NCBI GenBank assembly: GCA_036502625.1
Contig: DASXYG010000073.1
Span: forward strand, 1-53,995
Source of the DNA: DASXYG01 sp036502625
GTDB lineage: Bacteria; Actinomycetota; Actinomycetes; Streptosporangiales; Streptosporangiaceae
Direction: 5' to 3'
DNA length: 53,995 nt
The notes under the pieces are model-generated. The model was given only the letters and a program-made list of their open reading frames with translations. It searched no databases and was not told the origin of the DNA. Made by a program: the position numbers and the translations under genes. Shown one piece after another: positions 17,315 to 26,119 of the stretch (positions within the stretch are counted from its first letter, which is position 1; each line of letters opens with the position of its first letter).

Positions 17315-18187
17315 GTGACGGCCGCAGCGAACGCGCACGACCTCGCCGAGGGCGGGGGCCAGGCGCGCGGGGCGCGGCCCGGCAACCTCATCGTCACGAT
17401 CTACGGCCTCTACGCGCAGCACGGCGGATGGATCTCCGTGGCGGCGCTCGTCGACCTCCTCGGCGACCTCGGCGTGGACGAACCCGCCGTACGCTCGTCC
17501 GTCTCGCGGCTGAAGCGGCGCGGCATCCTGCGGTCCGCGCGGCAGGACGGCGCCGCCGGATACGCGGTGTCCGACGACGGGCGGGCCATTCTCCGCGAGG
17601 GCGACCAGCGGATCTTCGCCCGTCAGCGGGCCGACGTCGGCGACGGCTGGGTGCTCGCGGTGTTCTCCGTACCGGAAGCCGAGCGGCACAAGCGGCACCT
17701 GCTGCGCTCGCAGCTCACCCGGCTCGGCTACGGCACGGCCGCGCCCGGCGTGTGGATCGCCCCCGCCCACCTGCGCGACGTCACGATCGACACGCTGTCG
17801 CGGCTGGGCCTCGACGGCTACGCCGACCTGTTCGCCGCCGACCACATCGCGTTCGGCGACCTGCCCACGCTGGTGCGCCGCTGGTGGGACCTTGACGAGC
17901 TGCACCGCAACTACCAGGAGTTCCTCGACGCCCACGGACCGTCGGCGCGCCGCCACGACGGGCGTACACCGGACGGCCCCGCGGCGTTCGCCGACTACGT
18001 ACGGCTGGTCACCGACTGGCGGCGGCTGCCGTACCTCGATCCCGGTCTGCCGGCCGCGCTGCTGCCCGACGACTGGATCGGCATCCGCGCCGCGGACCTG
18101 TTCTTCGCGCTGCACACCGGGCTTGAGGGCGCCGCACGCGCGCACGTGCGGCGGGTGACCGAATCCGTCAGCGGCGGTCGGCGATGA
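17315..18187 (+). CDS. PaaX family transcriptional regulator
   Basis: 290 residues from GTG 17315. The N-terminal winged helix is seen in LIVTIYGLYAQHGGWISVAALVDLLGDLGVDEPAVRSSVSRLKRRGIL (split here only for description), the PaaX-type DNA-binding part. The C-terminal PaaX domain includes WVLAVFSVPE, LRSQLTRLGYGTAAPGVWIAP and WWDLDELHRNYQEFL. PaaX itself represses phenylacetate degradation and responds to phenylacetyl-CoA, but no paa genes are here, so the target is unknown. The gene converges on the methyltransferase gene and overlaps its end by 20 nt. Confidence 0.88.
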   Translation: MTAAANAHDLAEGGGQARGARPGNLIVTIYGLYAQHGGWISVAALVDLLGDLGVDEPAVRSSVSRLKRRGILRSARQDGAAGYAVSDDGRAILREGDQRIFARQRADVGDGWVLAVFSVPEAERHKRHLLRSQLTRLGYGTAAPGVWIAPAHLRDVTIDTLSRLGLDGYADLFAADHIAFGDLPTLVRRWWDLDELHRNYQEFLDAHGPSARRHDGRTPDGPAAFADYVRLVTDWRRLPYLDPGLPAALLPDDWIGIRAADLFFALHTGLEGAARAHVRRVTESVSGGRR

Positions 18188-18929
18188 CGTGCAGGAGCGG
18201 CGCGACCCGGCGGTAGGGGTCGGTGCGCGCGGCGCGCTCCTCGCAGGCGAGGAGGAGGTCCAGGGCGTCGCCGTCGGGCGGCGGCGCGTCGTCGGCGGCC
18301 AGGTCGGTGAACACGCGCACGCCGAACCATTCGCGTACGGGCATGTCCAGGTCGGCGAGGTGGGCGCTGAGATCGGCCAGGTGGTCGGCGCGCGCGGTGA
18401 CGCCGATGCGGTTGCCGTACGCGGGGTCGTCGAACGCGCGCGCGGCGGCCGCCCAGTCGCCGAGCTGGGCGGGGCGCATGGCCAGCGCGTCGGCGTTGCG
18501 GACGAGGAGGGACACGGTCGCGCCCGGTGCGGCGACCGTGCGGATCGCGCGCAGCACCGGGCGCGGGTCGTCGAGGTACATCAGCACGCCGTGGCAGAGC
18601 ACGACGTCGAACGCGTTCGCGCCGAAGAGGGTGGCGGCGTCCTCGGCGCGGCCGCGCACCACCCGTACGTGATCGCCGGGAGCGACGCCGGCGGCCAGCT
18701 CGGCGAGCAGGTCGTCGGACGTGTCGAGGCCGGTCGCCTGGTGGCCGCGGCGGGCCAGGCGCAGGAGCTGGGTGCCCTGGCCGCAGCCGGCGTCGAGCAC
18801 GCGCAGGGGGCCGCCGTCCGGCACGGCCTCGGTGAGCTGCCGCGTGACGAGTTCCTGGCGTACGACGTCGCGCAGCTTGCCCAGCCGGGCGCGCCAGGCG
18901 CCGGCCCCCGGCGCGAAACGCTCGGTCAA
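18168..18929 (-). CDS. class I SAM-dependent methyltransferase
   Basis: 253 residues. The start is TTG 18929, supported by GGAGG five bases ahead and by the absence of a better ATG/GTG. The SAM-binding motif I is VLDAGCGQG (44-52), followed by GLDTSDD (motif II) and DVVLCHGVLMYLDDP. It resembles the CmoM/SmtA-like group, but substrate specificity cannot be read from the sequence. It lies 75 nt downstream of the methanethiol oxidase gene on the same strand, so the two may be cotranscribed; a functional link through methylated sulfur compounds is only a guess. Confidence 0.8.
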   Translation of the reverse strand: MTERFAPGAGAWRARLGKLRDVVRQELVTRQLTEAVPDGGPLRVLDAGCGQGTQLLRLARRGHQATGLDTSDDLLAELAAGVAPGDHVRVVRGRAEDAATLFGANAFDVVLCHGVLMYLDDPRPVLRAIRTVAAPGATVSLLVRNADALAMRPAQLGDWAAAARAFDDPAYGNRIGVTARADHLADLSAHLADLDMPVREWFGVRVFTDLAADDAPPPDGDALDLLLACEERAARTDPYRRVAPLLHVIADRR

Positions 18930-18941
18930 ATCCGCCTCCGG

Positions 18942-18950
18942 TTATCCACA
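18942..18950 (+). promoter_or_regulatory. DnaA-box consensus upstream of the methyltransferase gene
   Basis: TTATCCACA is an exact DnaA box, in the 75-nt gap between SBP56 and the methyltransferase, 13 nt upstream of the TTG start. A single isolated box has uncertain meaning. Confidence 0.35.
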
Positions 18951-19004
18951 GATCGGTTGTCAAGGACCCGAAACCGGCCTGTGGAAACGGTCAGGCTGGC
19001 GGGG

Positions 19005-20414
19005 TCAGGAAAAACAGTACGAGTCGGAGGACGCGTCTCCTCCGGATAGGCGGGTCTGATGCACGCGGAGGCCGTTGAACGCGGAGTCGCGCGGGAAGAA
19101 GCGCGGGTCGGGGGTGAGGCCGCCGGCTTCGGTGTCGGCGTCGAGCTTGGCCATCCAGGGGAACACGCCGTCGGGGTAGAACTGGTCGTCCCACGATCCG
19201 TAGAGGGAGTTCGTGAGGTAGACGCGGCGCCCGTCGCGGCTGACCTCCACCATCTGCGGGCCGCCGGTGAGGGGGTCGCCGGGTGCGGCGGGGTGGGCGG
19301 CGCGCCCGGTGATGCCGCCGAGCCTGACGGAGCCGGTCTCGCGCGGGTGCGCGGGGTCCGACACGTCGAACTGCTTGAGCTCGCCCGTGCCCCAGCAGGA
19401 GACGTAGAGCCACTTGTCGTCGACGGTGAGGTTGATGTCGGTGACCAGCGGGGGAACGGCGCCGAAGCCCTGGAGCAGCGGCGGGAGGTCCGCCGGGTCG
19501 GCGGGCTCGGCGGGAATGGTGATCACCTTGTCGGCGGTCCACTCGCCGCCGTCGCGGTGCCAGCGCCACACCGAGGCGGAGAGGTCGGCCACGCTCACCA
19601 CCACGCCCGCGAAGCCCCAGGTCTGCGCGGGGTCGTGCGCGGGGCGCAGCTCCAGCACCATCTGGTGCTCGTCGCCGAGGTCGACGCGGCTGCGGTGGCG
19701 GCCGGAGTCCAGGTCCCAGAAGTGCAGCGCGTGGCCGTACTTCCGGCCGAGCAGCAGCTCGGGGTTGATGCCGTCCTCGATCATCGACGGCGTGCCCCAC
19801 TCGCTGCTGACCAGCGTGTTGTGGTTCAGATGCCACCACGCGTCGTACGCGAGGTACTGCGGGCCGCGATCGCGCTCCCACGGCCCGACCACGTCGAACG
19901 TGTCGTGGTCCAGCAGCGCGATGCCGCCGGGCCCGTCCGCGCCGTCCGCCCCGCCGAGGCAGGTCAGGAACAGCCCGTCCGGTCCGCAGTGCAGCGTGTG
20001 CGGGCGCGAGTAGCCCGCCTTTGCCGCAAGCTCCTCGGGCTCGATGACCTTGACCAGCTTGGGCGCGCGCCGGTCGGCTGCCGTGTCGAAGACGTGCAGC
20101 CGCGACGACCGCAGGCCCGGCACGATCAGGTAGCGCCGGGCCAGGCCGTCCTGCCCGCCGTGGCCCGCGTGCATCAGCGCGCTGCTGCACGCGTTCCAGC
20201 CGAAGTGGTGCAGCTCGTCGCCGGAGCCCGGCATCTCCGTCGTACCGACGACCTGCCCGTAGGACCCGGAGTCCGGGTCCACGTCCACGGCGTGCAGGGC
20301 GTCGGGGCGCTGCCCGGAGCGGTCGAAGGCGACGACGTAGGCGAGCTGCTCGGCCGGTGCGGCGATCGCCTCGGCGGGGGTCCGGTAGAAGGTCGGGTCG
20401 TGGCTGGCATCCAT
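19005..20414 (-). CDS. methanethiol oxidase / selenium-binding protein SBP56 family
   Basis: 469 residues from ATG 20414 with ribosome site GGAGGCG. Family members oxidise methanethiol to formaldehyde, H2S and H2O2 in a copper-dependent reaction. Conserved segments are DELHHFGWNACSSALMHAGHG, YSRPHTLHCGPDG, HLNHNTLVSSEWGTPSMIEDG and a seven-bladed propeller pattern through the C-terminus (DINLTVDDKWLYVSCWGTGEL, RVYLTNSLYGSWDDQFYP). Histidines in these segments are the likely copper ligands. A 12-bp palindrome lies directly ahead of the ribosome site. Confidence 0.92.
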   Translation of the reverse strand: MDASHDPTFYRTPAEAIAAPAEQLAYVVAFDRSGQRPDALHAVDVDPDSGSYGQVVGTTEMPGSGDELHHFGWNACSSALMHAGHGGQDGLARRYLIVPGLRSSRLHVFDTAADRRAPKLVKVIEPEELAAKAGYSRPHTLHCGPDGLFLTCLGGADGADGPGGIALLDHDTFDVVGPWERDRGPQYLAYDAWWHLNHNTLVSSEWGTPSMIEDGINPELLLGRKYGHALHFWDLDSGRHRSRVDLGDEHQMVLELRPAHDPAQTWGFAGVVVSVADLSASVWRWHRDGGEWTADKVITIPAEPADPADLPPLLQGFGAVPPLVTDINLTVDDKWLYVSCWGTGELKQFDVSDPAHPRETGSVRLGGITGRAAHPAAPGDPLTGGPQMVEVSRDGRRVYLTNSLYGSWDDQFYPDGVFPWMAKLDADTEAGGLTPDPRFFPRDSAFNGLRVHQTRLSGGDASSDSYCFS

Positions 20415-20422
20415 GAGCGCCT

Positions 20423-20434
20423 CCAGTTAACTGG
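20423..20434. promoter_or_regulatory. 12-bp palindrome in the SBP56 leader
   Basis: CCAGTTAACTGG is a perfect palindrome starting 8 nt upstream of the SBP56 ATG, overlapping the ribosome site. It is suitable as a repressor operator; the regulator is unknown. Confidence 0.4.
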
Positions 20435-20498
20435 TAAGTGCGAACGTCCCATGTGGGGCGGCCGGGGTAAACCGTCCCGGGTAGCCGTACCCAAATCC

Positions 20499-23060
20499 CT
20501 ACTGATTCAGTTGGCTATAGGGCGTCCGCGCGGCGCGGCGCGCGGGCCAGACGGCGGCGAGCACCGCGACCACTACTGCCCCGGCCAGCGCCAGGCCGAC
20601 CGAGCCGAACGGCACGCGCGCCTCCCCCAGGGGCTGCACGAGCATGGCGTGCTGCATGACCGCGCCGCCCGCGACCCCGACGCCCACGCCGAGCACCGCC
20701 CCGAGCAGCGAGATGACCACGCTCTCCAGCCGGATCGACCGGCGCACCACCCGCCGCGTGGCGCCGAGCGCGCGGAGCACGCCGATCTCCCGGGTGCGCT
20801 CGGCCACCGAGAGGGCGAGCGTGTTCACCACACCGAACGCCGCCACGATGATCGCCAGGCCGAACATCGCGTAGATCACCACGAACCCGGCGCGCTGCTG
20901 CTCGACCTGCGCGGCGATGATCGCGTCGCGGCCGGTGACGGAGACGTCGGGCCGGTCGCGGAACACCGCGGCCACCTGTGCGCGTGCGGCCGCGGGATCG
21001 CTTCCGGTGACGTACACATCGGAGATCGCGCGGCGCAGCGCGGGCGGCGCCAGCGCCACGTTGACGTACACACTGGCCGACGCCTCGGTCGCGTCGTACG
21101 CCCCGACGACCGGCACGCGCAGCGGCGCGCGCGGGTCGAGCGGCAGGGTGATCATGTCGCCGACGCGCAGGTTCAGGGTGTCCATCAGGCTCTGCGAGAC
21201 GACCGCGCCGTGCCGCAGGTCCGTGGAGCCGACGGTGGGCCGCGGGGTGAGCACGGTGCCGAGCGCGCGCGGCTCGATGGCGGTGACCTGCTGGACCGAC
21301 GTGTCGCCCGCGTGCCCGACCGTGATGATCGTGTCGCGCGCGGCGGCGGCGGTGCGCGCGCCGGGAACGGCCGCGGCGGCGTGCAGGTCGGCCGGGGTGA
21401 GCCGGGCCTGGCCGCCCGCCGCGGGTTGGAGCACGGTGGTGGCCGTGGGCAGGGTGCTGCGGGTGGTCGAGGCGATCAGCTTCTCGAAGGTGGCGCCCAC
21501 GGTGGCGAACGCGCAGACCAGTCCGATGCCGATGGTGATGGCGCCCGCCGTCCCGGCCGTACGACGCACGTCCCGTGCCGCGCCGCGTACGGCGAGGCGG
21601 GTGGCGGGCCCGGTGCGGCCGATGACCCGGGCCAGCGGGCCGAGCGTCACGGCGGCCACCGCGGGCGTCAGCAGGAGCACGCCCAGCGTGCCGACGACCA
21701 GGCCGGAGAGCGCGACGATCCGCGCCAGGTCGGTGCCGCTTGGCCGGGCGGTCGCGACGACCATCGCGATGCCGGCGAGCAGCACGACCGCGCCGATGGC
21801 GCTGCGGCCTCCGCGTATGGGCCTGGCGGGTCCGGCGTCGGTGCGCAGCGCGGCCATCGGCGGAATCCGGGAGGCGCGCCGTGCCGTGCCGTAGGCCGCG
21901 GCCGTCGTCACCACCACGGCGACCACGAAGCCGAGCAGGATGCCCATCGGGGCGCCGGTGTAGGTCATGCTCGCGTCCGGTTGGTTGACGGCGACGACCA
22001 GCGGCGCCAGCGCCACGCCGCCGAGTGCGCCGAGCGCGCCCCCGGTCAGCGCGAGCACGCCCGCCTCGGCGAGCACGGCGCGGCGCACCTGCCGGGTGCG
22101 GGCGCCCACGGCGCGCAGCAGGCCGATCTGCCGGGTGCGCTGGGTCATCAGCATCGTGAACGTATTGGCGATCACGAAACCGCCGACGAGCAGCGCCACG
22201 GCCGCGAACGGCAGCAGCGTGAGCCGCAGGTCCCAGATGTCGCCGCTGACCTGGGCGCGCGCCGCCGCGTCGAGCTGGTCGCCGGTCGCGACGCGTACCG
22301 TCCCGGTGCCCGCGGTGCGGCATGCGGCCGGGTCGGGTGCCGTGCGGCAGGCGGTGGCGGCGGCCAGGTCGCGGGCCTGGGCGGCGAGGGCGGCGCGGTC
22401 GGTGCCGGGAGCGGCGGTGAGCTCGACGCGGTCGTAGCCGGGGCGCAGCAGGTGCGCCGCGGTGGCGGTGTCGTAGGCGACCGTGGGCGCGGTGTCCCAG
22501 GGGCTCGCGGTGGTGCTGGTGCTGCTCGCGGGTCCGAGCGGCCGGTAGCGGAACAGGCCGACCACGGTGGGCCGGTCGGAGCGGCCGCCGTCCACGATCA
22601 CCCGGGTCCGGTCGCCGAGCCGCATCCCGGCGGTCGTGGCGATGTCCGCGTCCAGCGCCACCTCGCCGGGCCGGGCCGGCGGGCGTCCCGCGGTGAGGCG
22701 CAGGCGGGTGCCGTCGCCGGTCCAGTTGGTGCCGGCCCGGTCGGGCACGGTCGGCGAGGGCACGAGCTTGCCGTCGTGGCCGACCAGTCCCGCGCGTCCG
22801 ATGGCGACCCCGGTGGCGGCGGTCACGCCGGGCAGCCCGGCGAGCCGGTGCGGGAGCGCCGCGGGGAGGCGGGCGTCGTTCGTCTCCTGCACCGTGACGG
22901 AGACGTCCGTCCGGATGGCGTGGTCGGCCAGGGTCGTCGCGGCGGAGTCGCCCACCATCCAGGCGGCCACGGTGGCCGCGACGCCGAGCGCGATCGCGAC
23001 CAGCGTCATGGCCACGCGTCCGGGGTGGGCGCGCAGGTCGCGGAGCATCGCGGTCAGCAT
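20499..23060 (-). CDS. ABC transporter permease, FtsX/MacB type
   Basis: 853 residues from ATG 23060. It has one N-terminal membrane helix (VAMTLVAIALGVAATVAAWMV), a large extracytoplasmic MacB-like domain, three helices (near LLPFAAVALLVGGFVIANTF), then a second such unit ending with three more helices (VVIYAMFGLAIIVAAFGVVNT, SVVISLLGAVLGVGVGVAGG, LALAGAVVVAVLAAV). This is the fused two-FtsX arrangement of actinobacterial exporters for lipids or antibiotics. The ATPase gene overlaps it by 7 nt and a two-component system diverges from the pair. Confidence 0.93.
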   Translation of the reverse strand: MLTAMLRDLRAHPGRVAMTLVAIALGVAATVAAWMVGDSAATTLADHAIRTDVSVTVQETNDARLPAALPHRLAGLPGVTAATGVAIGRAGLVGHDGKLVPSPTVPDRAGTNWTGDGTRLRLTAGRPPARPGEVALDADIATTAGMRLGDRTRVIVDGGRSDRPTVVGLFRYRPLGPASSTSTTASPWDTAPTVAYDTATAAHLLRPGYDRVELTAAPGTDRAALAAQARDLAAATACRTAPDPAACRTAGTGTVRVATGDQLDAAARAQVSGDIWDLRLTLLPFAAVALLVGGFVIANTFTMLMTQRTRQIGLLRAVGARTRQVRRAVLAEAGVLALTGGALGALGGVALAPLVVAVNQPDASMTYTGAPMGILLGFVVAVVVTTAAAYGTARRASRIPPMAALRTDAGPARPIRGGRSAIGAVVLLAGIAMVVATARPSGTDLARIVALSGLVVGTLGVLLLTPAVAAVTLGPLARVIGRTGPATRLAVRGAARDVRRTAGTAGAITIGIGLVCAFATVGATFEKLIASTTRSTLPTATTVLQPAAGGQARLTPADLHAAAAVPGARTAAAARDTIITVGHAGDTSVQQVTAIEPRALGTVLTPRPTVGSTDLRHGAVVSQSLMDTLNLRVGDMITLPLDPRAPLRVPVVGAYDATEASASVYVNVALAPPALRRAISDVYVTGSDPAAARAQVAAVFRDRPDVSVTGRDAIIAAQVEQQRAGFVVIYAMFGLAIIVAAFGVVNTLALSVAERTREIGVLRALGATRRVVRRSIRLESVVISLLGAVLGVGVGVAGGAVMQHAMLVQPLGEARVPFGSVGLALAGAVVVAVLAAVWPARRAARTPYSQLNQ

Positions 23061-23866
23061 CGGGTCCCCTCAAGGGTCTTCATCATGTCGATCACCAGGT
23101 TGGCGGTCGGGTCCGGCAGGTCGCCGACGATGCGTCCGTCGGCGAGGAACAGCACGTGGTCGGCGTGGGCGGCGGCGGTGGGGTCGTGCGTCACCATCAC
23201 GACGGTCGAGCCGTTCGCGTCCACGCCCCGCCGGAGCACGCGCATCAGCTCGGCGGAGTTGCGCGAGTCGAGCGCGCCGGTCGGCTCGTCGGCGAAGACC
23301 ACCTCGGGCTCCGTGACCAGTGCTCGGGCGCAGGCCACCCGCTGGCGCGGCCCGCCGGAGAGCCGGCTCGGCAGAGGGCCGAGGCGGTCGCCGATGCCCA
23401 CGGCGGCGGCCACCGCGGCCACGGCGTCCGGGTCGGCCCGCCGCCCGGCCAGGTCGAACGGCAGGGTGATGTTCTCCTTGGCCGTCAGCGTGGGCAGCAG
23501 GTTGAACTCCTGGAACACGAACCCGATGCGGTCGCGGCGCAGCGTCGTGAGCGCGGTGTCGTCCAGGCCGGTCAGCTCCACGCCGCCGATCCAGACCTCG
23601 CCGCCGGTCGGCCGCTCCAGCCCGGCCGCGCAGTGCAGCAGGGTCGACTTCCCGGAGCCGGAGGCCCCCATGATCGCGGTGAACCGGCCGCGCGCGAAGG
23701 CCGCGTCAACGCCGTCGAGCGCGACCACCTGCGCCGCGCCCTCGCCGTACACCATGGTCAGCCCGGCGGTGCGGGCCGCTGCGTCGTCGATCGGGGCGCC
23801 GGTCGTGCCGTGTGGGGGCAGGCCGCGTGCGGGTTCCGGTCGCTGGGTCTCTGGTCGCTGCGTCAT
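23054..23866 (-). CDS. ABC transporter ATP-binding protein (MacB/LolD type)
   Basis: 270 residues from ATG 23866. Walker A is GASGSGKST (67-75), the Q-loop lies in GFVFQEFNLLPTLTAKENI, the signature is LSGGPRQRVA with P where most relatives have Q, Walker B is VVFADEPTGALDS, and the switch histidine is in VTHDP. The first ~33 residues are an extra polar tail with MTQRPETQRPEP; an internal start is possible but none is better placed. It is the energising subunit of the permease encoded next, with overlapping ATG/TGA. The pair diverges from the kinase at 24024. Confidence 0.92.
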   Translation of the reverse strand: MTQRPETQRPEPARGLPPHGTTGAPIDDAAARTAGLTMVYGEGAAQVVALDGVDAAFARGRFTAIMGASGSGKSTLLHCAAGLERPTGGEVWIGGVELTGLDDTALTTLRRDRIGFVFQEFNLLPTLTAKENITLPFDLAGRRADPDAVAAVAAAVGIGDRLGPLPSRLSGGPRQRVACARALVTEPEVVFADEPTGALDSRNSAELMRVLRRGVDANGSTVVMVTHDPTAAAHADHVLFLADGRIVGDLPDPTANLVIDMMKTLEGTRC

Positions 23867-24010
23867 GGCGCAAGCGTCCGCCGGGGCGTGGCCGCGGCGC
23901 GTCGGAGCGTGGTCGGCACTTCCGCGTGCGGCCGGGCTCCGAGCCGGGCCCGGCGTGTACGACCTGGGTATGACGGCCCGCGGTCCGATGCCCGGGGGCG
24001 GTCGCGCGGC

Positions 24011-24016
24011 TATCGT
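24011..24016 (+). promoter_or_regulatory. -10 box of a leaderless promoter for the histidine kinase
   Basis: TATCGT is followed by 7 nt and then GTG 24024, within the 157-nt divergent region between the ABC operon and the two-component genes. Confidence 0.45.
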
Positions 24017-24023
24017 CGGCGGC

Positions 24024-25235
24024 GTGGCCACCTCGAACGCGCTGATCCGCACGATGCGCGGCGCCCACCTCGTCATGCTCGACGTCGCGGTGGCGCTGGC
24101 GCTGACCGGCGCCACGATCGGCATCGCGCTGAACCCGGGGAGCACGGCCAGGTTCGACGGCCCGGCGTGGGTGATCGTGGTGGTCGCGGCGATCATCGGG
24201 CTGCCGGTCGCGGTGCGCCGCCGGTGGCCGCTCACGGTGCTCGCCGTCGTCACGGCGCCGGCCGCGGTGTCCACGGTGTTCGGCATCTCCCCCTTGGCGT
24301 ACGTCCCGGTCGCGCTCGCGCTCTACCTCGTCGGCGCGGCCACACCCGGGCGGCGGTCGGTGGTCGCGATGGCGGCGTGCATGGTGGCCGTCGGCGCCGG
24401 GCTGGTGGGCGAGGCTGTGATGGACCCGCCGTCCGACCGGGCGAACGTCGTCGTGGTGGTGGCGCTGGCCTGGCTGATCGCCGGCGGCATGTGGGCGCTT
24501 GGCAGAGCCGTCCGTGTGCGCCGTGCCTACGAGGCGCACATCGCGGACCAACGGTCCCGGCAGGCGCTGACCGACGAACGCATGCGCATCGCCCGCGAGG
24601 TGCACGACATCGTGGCGCACAGCATGAGCCTCATCGCCGCCCGCGCCGGGATCGCCAACCATGTCGCGGAGACGCGGCCGGAGGAGGCGCGCGCCGCCCT
24701 GCGGCTGATCGAGTCCACCAGCCGCGACGCCCTGCACGACATGCGCCGCGTCCTGGGCGTCATGCGCACGGGGGCCGACACCGCCGAGCTGGCGCCCGCG
24801 GCGGGCCTCGCGTCCCTCACCGACCTGGCCGACCGCGCCAGAGACGCGGGGGTCGAGGTGGAGCTGGCGGTGTCCGACGAGGGGGGCGGCGCCTCGTCCG
24901 AGCCGCCCCCGGGTCCGGCGCTCGTGGCGTACCGCGTGGTGCAGGAGTCGCTGACGAACGCGGTCAAGCATGCCGCGCCGACCCGGTGCCGGGTCGCGGT
25001 CGTCACCGACGGCACCGCGATCCGGGTGGAGGTCACCGACGAGGGCCCGCCCGGGCACGCTCCCGCGCGCCGCCTCATGCCGGCCGGGGGGAACGGTCTG
25101 GTGGGCATGCGGGAGCGGGTCGAGATGTACGGCGGTGTGTTCGGCGCCGGGCCGTGCGCGGGGGGAGGGTTCGCGGTGTCCGCCCGCGTACCGTACGAAC
25201 GGGCCGGCCGTGGCGAAGGCGAGGGGGAGCCGTGA
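24024..25235 (+). CDS. sensor histidine kinase, NarX/LiaS (HisKA_3) type
   Basis: 403 residues from GTG 24024 (an upstream ATG at 23970 is possible). Four to five membrane helices (residues ~15-150, for example VMLDVAVALALTGATIGIAL and WVIVVVAAIIGLPVAV) form an intramembrane sensor with almost no outside loop. The dimerisation helix has the phosphate-accepting H194 in REVHDIVAHSMSL. The ATPase domain has the N-box QESLTNAVKHA and a G-box ending GNGLVGMRERVEMYGG. Such kinases beside an exporter usually sense envelope stress or antibiotics. The regulator gene overlaps its stop. Confidence 0.92.
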   Translation: MATSNALIRTMRGAHLVMLDVAVALALTGATIGIALNPGSTARFDGPAWVIVVVAAIIGLPVAVRRRWPLTVLAVVTAPAAVSTVFGISPLAYVPVALALYLVGAATPGRRSVVAMAACMVAVGAGLVGEAVMDPPSDRANVVVVVALAWLIAGGMWALGRAVRVRRAYEAHIADQRSRQALTDERMRIAREVHDIVAHSMSLIAARAGIANHVAETRPEEARAALRLIESTSRDALHDMRRVLGVMRTGADTAELAPAAGLASLTDLADRARDAGVEVELAVSDEGGGASSEPPPGPALVAYRVVQESLTNAVKHAAPTRCRVAVVTDGTAIRVEVTDEGPPGHAPARRLMPAGGNGLVGMRERVEMYGGVFGAGPCAGGGFAVSARVPYERAGRGEGEGEP

Positions 25236-26119
25236 CGGTGCGGGTCGTGATGGCCGACGACCAGGAGCTGCTGCGCGCGGGTTTCCGCGTCCTGCTCGAC
25301 GCCACGGATGACCTCGAGCTGGTCGGCGAGGCGTCGACCGGAACGGAGGCGGTAGCGCTGACCGAGCGCCTCCACCCCGACGTCGTCCTGATGGACATCC
25401 GCATGCCGGAAATGGACGGCATCGAAGCCACCCGCCGCATCTGCACCAACGGCCACTCCCCCGACCGTGAGCCTGGTGTCGAACGGGGTGGCGAGCCCGG
25501 CGGCGAGCTCAGCCGTCAGCGCGGCCGTGAGCTCGGCGGGGAGCCGGGCGGTGAGCCCGGCGGCGGGCGCGGCGGCCAGCTCGGTGGTGAGCGGGGCGGC
25601 GCGGCGGGCGGCGGGCTCGGTCGCCAGCGCGGCCGTGAGCTTGGTGGTGAGCCAGGTGGGGAGCGCGGTGGGGCTGGGGCGGGGCCGCCTTGGGTGTTGA
25701 TCCTTACGACCTTCGATCTCGACGCGTACGTCTACGGGGCGCTGCGGGCGGGCGCGAGCGGCTTTCTGCTGAAGGACGCGCCGCCCGCTGAGCTGCTCGC
25801 CGCGATCCGGGTCGTGGCCACCGGGGAGGCGCTGCTCGCGCCGACGGTGACGCGGCGGCTCATCGCGGAGTTCGCGCGCCGCCCCGAGCCGTCCGGTCCG
25901 GCGGGCGGTTCGCTGGGGGAGGTGACCGGCCGCGAGCGCGAGGTGCTGACGCTCATCGCCCGCGGCCTGTCCAACGCCGAGATCGCCGTCCACCTGCACC
26001 TCAGCCCCGCCACGGTCAAGACCCACATCGGGCGGCTGCTCAGCAAGCTCGCCGCCCGCGACCGGGCGCAGCTCGTGATCGCTGCGTACGAGAACGGCCT
26101 CGTGAAGCCCGCACGCTGA
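25232..26119 (+). CDS. NarL/LuxR-family response regulator with Gly-rich insertion
   Basis: 295 residues from GTG 25232, overlapping the kinase stop by 4 nt; relatives are about 215. The receiver domain has D9-D10, phosphoacceptor D55 in LMDIRMPEMDG, then T in LILTTFDLD and K in FLLKDAPP. Between helix 3 and strand 4 (residues ~75-154, bases 25454-25693) it carries about 80 residues of Gly/Glu/Arg repeats (GGELSRQRGRELGGEPGG and similar) absent from relatives as I know them. The C-terminal LuxR helix-turn-helix is normal (LTLIARGLSNAEIAVHLHLS, ATVKTHIGRLLSKL). It probably controls the divergent ABC exporter. Confidence 0.9.
   Translation: MTVRVVMADDQELLRAGFRVLLDATDDLELVGEASTGTEAVALTERLHPDVVLMDIRMPEMDGIEATRRICTNGHSPDREPGVERGGEPGGELSRQRGRELGGEPGGEPGGGRGGQLGGERGGAAGGGLGRQRGRELGGEPGGERGGAGAGPPWVLILTTFDLDAYVYGALRAGASGFLLKDAPPAELLAAIRVVATGEALLAPTVTRRLIAEFARRPEPSGPAGGSLGEVTGREREVLTLIARGLSNAEIAVHLHLSPATVKTHIGRLLSKLAARDRAQLVIAAYENGLVKPAR
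25454..25693 (+). repeat. in-frame low-complexity expansion in the response regulator
   Basis: The segment is a degenerate G-rich repeat. A 29-nt block starting CAGCGCGGCCGTGAGCT occurs at 25517-25545 and again at 25625-25653, 108 nt (36 codons) apart. The whole insert stays in frame. Confidence 0.85.

Noticed and set aside
19059..25235. A 2058-codon open frame on the plus strand across SBP56 and the ABC genes
   Set aside because: Only its end (from 24024) is real. The rest lies antisense to well-supported genes and reflects the lack of stops opposite GC-rich coding DNA.
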